A stretch of DNA of 64,000 nt from Synanceia verrucosa (Eukaryota; Chordata; Actinopteri; Perciformes; Synanceiidae), in contig CM056562.1 of assembly GCA_029721515.1 (NCBI GenBank), forward strand, positions 5,562,963 to 5,626,962. The letters are read 5' to 3'. The notes beneath the pieces are model-generated. The model saw nothing but the letters and a program-made list of their open reading frames with translations, was not told the origin of the DNA and searched no databases. The position numbers and the translations under genes were made by a program. Positions 30,001 to 40,843 of this stretch are shown here, piece after piece; positions within the stretch are counted from its first letter, which is position 1, and every line of letters begins with the position of its first letter.

Positions 30001-33000
30001 CACAGCTACACCATGACAAACACACAGAGAGCACAGCACCTCCAGCACCTGCAACACAAGCCGTGAGCGCTGTCACCCAGCGATTGCTTGATAAATACGT
30101 GGAAATGATCCCACATTAGGGAGCAAATTTGCCATTATTATCATTATTATCTGCAATGCATGTTTCTGTGTGCAGTTATTTGTGTCGGCAAAACAGAGTT
30201 CATTTCATTTCCAAACTATAATAACATTCTTTTTCACGGAAATCTCAATTTCAATGAGCTACTGCAATTCAGTCAATAAATGCAGAAAAACACATGACAA
30301 AAAGGACAAAGCTAGTCAATGTGGTTGTGTGCTGCTTGAGTGTCCTGTTGTTTGACTTACAGTAGCTTAGCGGTCCTGTCTGTTGCTCATATCTATTTTT
30401 GTTTATGCCTCACAGTTATTTTTTGTGGTTCACATTTGTGTTCTGTTTATGTACAACAATGCTTTACTGTAATTAATAACCCTTACATGACAAATATTAT
30501 CTGATTGTTTTTTTTTACTTCAGGATGCCAAGTTCACACCGTACAAAAACTACAGATGAAAACTAGCCTCCTGGCTAATTCTAGCATACTTACAGTCATG
30601 TTTATTAATATACACCATTCCTGAGAAATAAACTGAATAAATAACAAGTGTTCCCAATGATACTGATAAAACATGCACATTACTTCTTTTATTTCAGATA
30701 CACAGAAACCTTGCAGACATTACCTTGTGGTTGCATCCATGCTTGTCTAGAAAAGAGATGATAGAATGAATGTGTCCTTCTTTGATGACGTTGAGCGCTT
30801 CAGGACTTTCCACCAAGACACAGTGCAGAACCTCCAGGACTCCTGGGCATGAATGCAACAGCTCATTACCATGGGGAAGATGTCCTGTATTCACTTTCCA
30901 TATTTCACAATGATGTTGAAATAAGACATAACTAGTGTTACAAATTAAAAAAAATGTATAAACAGTATATACATGGAATACTTCACTACATAATTTCACT
31001 GGTAGTTTTTTAAAGGTAGCTTGGCTGTATAAGTCAAATAAATAATAATAATAAACTACCACTGTGACTATTATACTACTATCTATTATTATAGACTAAA
31101 ATACAAATACCATGACTGCTACTACTACTACTACTGCAACAGTAACAACATAATTTGATAGGCTATAGGCTAAATATAAAGTTTATATCCTATCAATATC
31201 TACGGCCATTTTACTACTCTTTTTCATCAGAGGTGAATGCAGAGGGTTTTAACAAGACATTAAATAAATGTTAATCAGGACTGCTGGATAAAAAATCTCC
31301 AGTCTAGACAGAGACTAGAGACGAGATACCTCTCTAATGAGTAGCAGCTCAGGTAAACTGTGCCACAAAGTTTGATTTCAACAACGTATCCGCCTGCTTT
31401 ACTCCCGACTCATGATGTCTTTCAGACAACATAACAACTCCTCACTCGCTCTGTAAGTGCATGCTGGCGCTCCCCTCTGATTGGTCAGATGTTGAGTGCT
31501 GTCAATCAATGCAGCTGATTACAGCTCTCTTCTCTCCTTCCTCGAGCTGATTTGATGCTGTACGCATTGCACGTCTCGCTGTAGCGCATATGCGCATCCA
31601 TTGCGCATATGCATAAATGCGTCCCCTCGCGCAAAATGTGGCCCCTCATGAAGGATGAGGCCCTACGCACAGCGCATGTTCTAAGTTTAGGGAGGGGTGG
31701 CACTGTCTACAAGTAAATATCATCAGAAGAACATTTTGAATTTTTGGGAATATTTTGAAAATTAAAAATAGGACTGTTAATGAAGTGCCCAAAATAGCAA
31801 CCAACCACAAGAGGCCTCCAGACGGTCTAGCCTGCTAATCAGCCAGTCTAGAGAACCTGAGAAGCGGGAACAGTTCACACGGTTTCCCCAGATCAGAGCA
31901 GCTGATGGAGAAGAAGAAGGATTTTTGAAGAGGGTGTTCAGGATTCACAAGACTTAGGCACCAAGACAATGTATTTCATGCAAAAGGGCAGAATTCAAAA
32001 CATGTTTTTGACAATCCATGGATGATTTTCAAGATAGGTATTCTAACTTGATTTAAATGGGTTATGAACAGTGTAGATACATTAAAGAGGAAGTGGGGTA
32101 TCTGTCTGGTATATGTGTCAGTATGTGATCAATATGGTGGTATCAGCATTAAAAATGAAACAGTGGTGTTTGAGCCATCCACACTGAAGTGTGTTTATTC
32201 TCACCCAGTAGCTCATAGAAACGGTTGAGGATGGTTTCCCACTCTCCTCCTGTGTCACTCTGAGCAGCTTCTGCAAAATGAGAGCCACTGCAGCACTGAT
32301 GGAGACGGTCGATACAGTCCAGAACCAGATCTATCACACCCTGGGAAGAAAAGGCTTATATTTATGGAACAGCAACTAACAGATCACATGTTAATGGTTT
32401 ATTAATTCACACACATTTACCTCTTCCTGAAACATGTTCTGCCTGTTCTTTAGTGCTGCTGTATTGTTCTGTTTAGCTTCATGGCCTTGCCCCTCTGGTG
32501 GAGGCTGGAAGTAATTTATTAAGTCCTGCAGACTACATGTCACGCTCTCATTTGGCAGGCTGACAGATGTGAGGTTCCCTTGTTGACTAAAATCATCTAG
32601 TTTCCTAAAGATGGACGAAAAAAGTCAAGAGTAAGCATTAAATTATAATTCAAGCCAAAGTATCCATCCATCCATTATCTACCGCTTGTCCTCATAGGGT
32701 CGCAGGGGGGCTGGAGTCTATCCCAGCTGTCCCTGCCTTCTTAGGGCGGAAGGCAGGGTACACCCTGGATGTACCAGGGTACATGGACCTCTCCAGTTCA
32801 TCACAGGACACATAGAGACAGACAACCACTCACACTCACACCTACGGTCAATTTAAATTAGCCAATTAACCTAACCCCCATGCATGCATGAGTACCCGGA
32901 GAGAACCCACACACACAGGGAGAACATGCAAACTCCACACAGAAAGGCCCCGGGCCCAGGATTCGAACCGGGTACATTATAGCTGTGAGGCGACAGTGCT

Positions 33001-36000
33001 AACCACTACACCACCGTGCCGCCCTGGTAAGCTCGACAGCGGTGGACTGATATCACCTATCAAGCTTGGTTACCGGATCTATAATAGTTTGTTTACATGC
33101 AGCTGTCATTGATAGACGATGGAGAGTACATGAAGAAGCCTTTTCTGAAGACCAGTTTTAGCCACATTTGGAGGACTTTCTGATGCCTTTGACTATGACG
33201 ATGAGCAATTTTTCTCCAATGAACCGTACCTGGACGAGCCGGAATATACAGACAAAGAGCTGAGAGAGATGGCTGCTAAAAGGGAAGAACGAGAGAGAGC
33301 TGCAGAAAACCAGGACAGAAGAACCAGAGACTGGTGGTGCCGGTGAGGAAAATGCACACAAATGCAGACGGAGGAGGAATGCAAGGTAAACAAACTATTA
33401 TAGTTCCGATAACCTGCTGAGACATAAATCCTTCAAAATGCAAGGTTAGTTTTATGTCTAAAATTATTCCATCAACACAGACATTTACATTGATAGTCTG
33501 GTGTTATAACTGATTTGCCTCAAGTGCACTGTGGAGTGGATAAGACTGTTTTAATGACCGGCTAAACTAGAACCATTGACTTGTGTTAGCCTAGCACCAG
33601 TGAACTCTGCAACTAGAAGGACTGATTGAATTTTTTTTTTTAAACTGTCTCCACACGTTTCCAACACTCCGGCTCACTTGGAAATCAGGCCCCATGTCTG
33701 AACTATCATTTTAAGCACATTATTGTTGTTGTAGCATTTTCTAAAGTCATGCTCATAAAGTAACTTTCTTTGTATTCATTTGATTCCCATCAGGATAAAG
33801 CGGTAATAATTGATTTGAATAGTTAATATGACCCTAAATTTTAAAAGTGAAATAAAAATGTGATTCATCACAATTAACTATTGAAATTCTACGATTAAAA
33901 AATTGTAGAGAGCCTCCAAGTATAAAACAACAATATTTGATTTCACACTTACAGGGGCGTGCATAGACTTTTTGCAGGGCAGGAACGAAAAGAAGAAGAA
34001 AAAAAAACTAAAGCACTTAAATCACGTTCTCACCACTTAAGAGGGCCCTTAAGCGTGCATTTTTGCCACGCGAGAGGATATTTTATCATATTTTAACCAG
34101 AATAAAGGGCAGTTCTTTAGTAAGTATCTTTTTGCCTCCAAAGAGGGCTAGCGTGCATCTTTCAAGACAGTTTATGGAAAGGGTCTACACATGACATCTA
34201 GTACCTGATAAAGGCAGTGAAGAGGAGGATAGCACTCCGGATTAGTTGGGCAGTGTGAGATTCTTCCCTCTGAGAACGAGACAGCGTCAGTCCGTCGTCC
34301 ATATGACCCTCGTTGTGCAGAATAGCCTGGAAACACATCATTTAGAATCATTATCCATTTCACGGTATTTAAGTACAATTCAGTACATTTTCACATTCAA
34401 CATTCTTTGAAGCTAGTGAAAATGAGCCTTTTGGATTATCATGATCATTTTGTATCTCAAGGCTCACCTTTCGCTGAGTCCCTCCCATGCGCGTAGATTG
34501 GGCATCAATAGCTTGGTAGGTGAGCCAGAGCCCAGAGTCTATATGCTGAACATAACAAATGGAGTCTCCATACTTGATCTCTGGGATCCCCATGCCATCG
34601 ACATTACTCTTTGTGACAGTCTCCTGAAGCTTCTCCTGTTAGGGAAAATGGATGGGCTCACATTTGACAAACTGATACGTTTCTCAGATAATGAATCTGC
34701 TACACCAATGGCCTTCAAGTCGCCATTACAATTTTTTTGGATTATGAATTGATCATAGCATCCTTGAAAAGCTTCAGTGTATTTTCTGACCTTTGATGAC
34801 TGAAAGCAGAAGGAGGTTGTGCTGATGTCAGCCTTGTCTCGATCAACCAGATACAAGCCATTCTCCTCTGTCAGACCCAGATACCTCCCAGTCGTCACAT
34901 GGCAGAGCCGGAAAGGCTGCCCCCAGCATGTATGTCTGCCACTCCAACTAAGGAAGAGCACAGTGTTTTTAGTTGGATTGTTTCCCTTTGAAGGAACTTG
35001 AACAGTCAACAACATTTAGTTTTCCCTCTTTATAGTTGAAATGGCTTAAGTAGCCTACCAACCCTACCATTCTGCACAGGTGATATCAGAGATGGTTCCA
35101 GCCATGTATACTTACACAACACCCAGAATCTCCAGCCTCCAGAGCGAGCGGGCATGGCTGGAGACTGATCCCATCTCATAATGTATTATTCTAAATTAAG
35201 AAAAAAATATATATATATGAACACAGACGTAAAGGGCTCTCTGTCTAGCTGACACCAGAGAAACTCTTGTCTTTTCAACTGACCTTTGCATTTCCTCTCC
35301 CTGCTCTGTAGGTGGAACAGTCAGACAAGCGTCACTATGGCTGTGGAGCAGACGCAGTGTGTCGTTCCCCTTTAGATATCCTAGAATTAGCACAATGGTC
35401 ACCAGACATTATACACTGAAAGATATTTCACTACATCTTGAAGCAGGCTATAATTGGTATCTAAACAAAGGTTACTACTCCGAGTGAAATAGTAGAGTAC
35501 ACTTCATAGTAAATGAAAGCTCCCATATTGAGTGCTACATAGTATCATTAAAGTCTGAACTTTTGCAACCTGATTGTGAATCATTGCCAACATCAGGGGA
35601 CGCTGCATGTGGCTGGAATACCTCGTTGACCAATCACATTTCTGGGACACAACAATCAACTGGATTATATCATTTTAGAGATGATTATGTTTTTCTAGTA
35701 GGCTTAGATAACAAAAAGAAAACAAAACTTGCCTTGAGCGACTCCACCTCCAGAGCAAATGGGAGTGACACTCCAGAGAGTCTGCTGGAAGGCTGCATTA
35801 ACAATCAGACTGTCACTCAAGCTTTTGTTGTCAAATACAGTGCCGAAGGACAGGTGCTGGGAAGAAACAAAAACAGGCTAATCAACATCGAATACAATTC
35901 CTGATTTTTCGACAATAATAGCTGTTATCATAAACAATTATGCTAATCAACTCATCAGAGGCAGACAGAACACAGATTGCCACTACAGAATTGAGTCAAA

Positions 36001-39000
36001 GGAAAATAAACCAATGATATATAGTAGTTCGTGTTTCTGCAAAGCTGAGAAGAAAGATGAAGAAGAAATAAGAAGAATGGAAAACGGAAATGAACACACT
36101 GAATTCACCAGATTCAAAGTAGTTTGTGATTTCTTTAAATAGCTGAGGGTGTTTTCAGATTTGATATTGTCTGAAACAATGAAAGCTGATTCTTTGTCAT
36201 CTAAGTATAAAAATCTTCACTTCATTACTGACTCACCAGATACCTCTCCGAGGAAACGCTGACCAGTATGAGGTCGTCTCCAACACGTACTTTTTCACCC
36301 TCTGACCTCTGCCTGGATGCTGGGTGGACGGTCCACCAACATGCCTCGCCTGAGCCACACACACAGAATATATTACTGAGGAAAGTGTTTGCTCTTCCAC
36401 ATGATATATAGTGTGGTAAAAAAAAAATCAAATATCTTAAAAAAGTTCTGTTCAAGAAGCACAATAACAAACACCTGCTTTATCTTCTTGCAGACCAACA
36501 TCAAAAGCCAGCTTGTCCGTTGAAGCATGAGACGAAGACAAGCAGCTGAGATACTGGGAGTGAAATAAACAAAAGAAACACAGCACATTTAAATTTAACA
36601 GTAAACAAATAAAGTTGTTGGCAAGATCAGACTGAGCCCTTCTGATTTATATCTGCAGTATATCAAGATGACGTACCATGCCACTGTATAAGTGTAGGAA
36701 CAAAACTGCCTGGCCATACAGGAGGGTGCGATGACTTCCTCCAGCTCCCATCTGTGAATCACATTCACATATATACCAATCAGGCATAACGTTCAGACCA
36801 CTGACAGGTGAAGTGAATAACTCTGATTATCCCTTCATCATGGCTCCTGAGATAGATAAGGCATCAAATGAACATTTAGTCCTCAGAGTTGATGTTAGAA
36901 GCAAGAAGTAAACAGTGATGTCTAGAGGACTGGATCAGAGCATCTCCAGAACTGCAGCTCTGGTGGGCTGTTCCTGGTCTGCAGTGGTCAGGATCTATCA
37001 AAAGTGCTGCAAACTCACCTCCGCAGCTAGGTGTTCACTGTGGGCCAGCATCTCCTGCAGGGCTCGAACAGACAGACACTGGGCCACGACAAAGCCACAT
37101 ACTGACAAGTCTGGAAGAACATTCTGGTGGAAATAAAAAGATGACAGACATGAAGCTGATCTAACCTTTCCTTCCTTTGTCAACAGTGCAATTAGCAATG
37201 ACAAGCACCAAAGTACACCGGGCAGTCCAAATAGTGGATAAAAGAGCAAATCAGGCACACAAAAACAAGACATACATTGATAAATTACTAAGTTAGTGGT
37301 GAATTTGTACAGGGAACTGTGAATGTAGAATAATAATGCATCATTTAACACATCTCCCTTTTATTAGTCCAAATTTCAAGAGAGATTAAGTGTGACGATA
37401 GAGACGAATAGACTGTTTTGGAAAAGCAATCAAGGCAGAGCTCTTTACCTTGCAGTTAGAGGTGGGCTCAAGCCTGCAGAGTCTGCTGCCAAATCCCTCT
37501 GCTGCAAGACAGAGCTTCACATTTTCCTCCTGGGAGGTGAAGGTACTCTGCAAAACCACCTCATCTCCCTGAGAAAAACACAAATGGCAGCAGTAAGCAC
37601 AATCATGTGTATACTAGAATCAAACATTCAAGAACATTCATGGAATGAGAGAAAAGTAAGATTCAACTGAGAACTTGCTTGAGAAAGTTTACACAGATCA
37701 GTTGTTGACCAACGTGGCAAAAAAAAAAAATCCAAGAACTTAGCGCTCCCTCAGAAATGTAGGATTTGAAGCAACTTTGAAGCGGAATCTGCAATTCACT
37801 ACGGTACTGACCTGACCCTGAAATTAGGCTTTAGATGAAATAGAAGGCGAATGCACACTGCAAGTCAAAAGTTTGGACACTTAATATTTTTTCTTTATTT
37901 TCATGATTGTTGATTCCCACTGAAGGCATCAAAACTATGAATGCCCACATATGGAATTATGTAGTAAACAAAAAGGTGTTGTTTATATATATGTATATAT
38001 AATATGTTTTATAGTTTAGATTCTTCAAAATAGCCATCCTTTGCTTTGATTACTGCTTTGCACACTCTTGGTGATGAGCTTCATGAAGTCGTCACCTGAA
38101 ATGGTTTTCAACCAGTCTAGAAGGAGTTCCCAGAGATGCTGAGCACTTGTTAGCCCTTTACCTTCACTCTGCAGTCCATCTCATCCCAAACTATTTCAAT
38201 TTGGTTTAGGTCGGGTGACTGTTGAGACCATGGGCTTCATGTCCAAAGACTAATGTGGACTCCATACTGTGCACTGGCGTATGCTGCAATCTGGAAAGCC
38301 GTCAAAAATCTGGATGTATGAAACAGTGCAAACCTCCCCTTGATAAATCCAAATCAGCATGAGCACACATGCTGGAGTTGCGGACTCCTTCCTCCACGCC
38401 CCAATATAAATATGCAAATAAATCCGAATAGGCTCCACAGTGGAGCTCTCCTTACCATGATCGCTACCATGGCTAGTACAGTGGACCTTAAATTTTGACT
38501 AAATCCCCAAAAGTGTCACCAGCAAAGCACCCCCACACCATCACACCTCCTCTATGCTTCACGATGGGAACCATGCATGTAGAGGCCATCCGTTCACCTT
38601 TTCTGTGTCACACAAAGACACGGCAGGTGGAACCAAAGATCTCAAATTTGGACTCATCAGACCCAAAGCACACATTTCCACTGGTCTAATGTTCATTCCC
38701 TGTGTTTTTTGGCCCAAACTTGCTTTTTCTTAGTAGTGGTTTCTTAGCAGTTATTTGACCATGAATGCCTGATTGGCTCAGTCTCCTCTGAACAGGTGAT
38801 GCAGAGATGTGTCTGTTACTAGAACTCTGGGTGGTGTTTATGTGGACTCTAATCTGAGGTGATGCTAACTTGTGATTTCTGAGGCTGATGACTCAGATGA
38901 ACTGATCCTCAGCAGCAGAGGTGACTCTTCCTTTTCTGGGATAGTCCTCATATGAGCCAGTTTCATTTGCTACGCTTGATGATTTTTGCATCTGCACTTA

Positions 39001-40804
39001 AGGATACTTTAAAAGTTTTTGCAATTTTCCACACTGACTGACTTTCAGTTTTTAAAGTAATGATTGACGGTTGTTTCTAATTTACTTGACTGGTTCTTGC
39101 CAAAAGATGGATTCTAATAATTGTCAAATAGGGCTGTCAGCTGTGCACCAACCTGACTTCTGCACAACACAACTGATTAAGAAAGCAAAAAAATTCCACA
39201 AAAGAAGGCACATATGTGAAGTGCAAACCATTTGAGGTGACGACCTCATGAAGCTCATGGAGAGAAGGCCAAGGGTTTGCAAAGCTGTCATCAAAGCAAA
39301 GGGTGGCTACTTTGAGGAATCTGAAATGTAAAACATATTTCGAGTTATTCAGCTTTTTCTTTGCTGCGTAATTCATGTATCTTGCGTCATAGATTTGATA
39401 TCTTCAGTATGTATCCACTGGGGATGCAACACTTCTCGGTAAAATATTGAACCGTTCGGTCTGTGCTGCACGTATCAATATGCCCTTATGGACTGCAGGT
39501 TTTCAGATTTGTTATTCATTTTGCAATGATGCTTCACAGGCCACTGTAGACGTGTGTGCCTGCCTGTCAAGGCAGGTGAAAAGCCCTCCCCACAAGGTAA
39601 TGTCCAGTCACTGTTGAGCCTCCACCTACACAGCCCCTCTCACAACGAAGATGGGTTCAAAGTGCAGCTCACGCACATAAGCGAAAAAAGAAAACAGAGA
39701 GGCATGGCCAGCACCAGCTGGCTGAGAGACAACAGTTTGAGGAAGCACCAGCTTCATTCAAATCTCCAGTTTGGGCTAATTTCAGTTTCGCTGTTGAATA
39801 CAACGACAAGAGAGTGAAAACTGTTGACAAAAATTTTACTGCAAACATTGCTTGAAACATGTCCCATACTTAAAAGGAAACATGAGCAATATGACCAAGC
39901 ATCTCCAGCGTCAGCATCCTGATGTAGCGCTTCCTGAACACAGGACAGTGGAGCGACTTGAAAAGGTAACACCAACGAAACAGCAACTGACCCACGTTAT
40001 GTTGTGCCCTGCCGAACACATTTCAGCAATGTTGTAATTCCCAGTCTCTATGACAAAGCGCCCAAAGTCATTGAAAATGACCTGGCTCAAACACAAAGCC
40101 TTGCTTTGACCACAGATAGTTGGAGCTCTCATGTAACACAGAGTTACTTGATGGTGACAGTCCACTATATGTCAGATTGGCAGATGAAGAGCGCAGTACT
40201 GCAGACTCGGGCCCCTGTATGAAAGGGCACACAAGTGCACACTTGGCAGAGGAATTGAGAAATGTAGTGACTGAGTGGAAGTTGGACCAAATTTTCTTTT
40301 GAAATTGTTTATCTCTCTATTTATGCTAATGTATAGTGAATACAAGTAGTCAAGGCAAAGAGGCACTTTAACATTTGAAAGTGTTTTTGTTTACATTTTT
40401 ATATGTTCTAATTTTTAATACATATTTGATGCTACTACTAATGTATATAAGTAGTCAAGTAATAATAGGCAGTTTACCATTTGAGAATGTTGTGTTTAAT
40501 AACTTGAAAACTTGAAAGTAAAGTTATATTATTCAGTACACCAGTGATACTGTAAATGTGTTTTCTGCAAAATGCAGTTTTTGCTGAAAATAAAAGAGGT
40601 ACTTTTGGGAGAAAAAAAAATTATTCTCTTTATGCACAAAACACGTACCGAAAGTGAACCGAATCCATGGCCCAAAAACTGAGGTATGGACCGTACTGTG
40701 GGTTACCTGTACTGTTGCACCCCAAGTAGTAAAATAAAGAAAAAACATTGAATGAGAAGGTATGTCCAAACTTTTGAGTGACAGTGTATATACAGTATAT
40801 ATAT

Positions 40805-40843
<39 letters not shown>

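Noticed and set aside
32959..33020. Possible tRNA gene (A- and B-box-like)
   Set aside because: It is the head of the SINE at 32661-33025: no cloverleaf acceptor pairing, and the same sequence recurs at 7665-8020.
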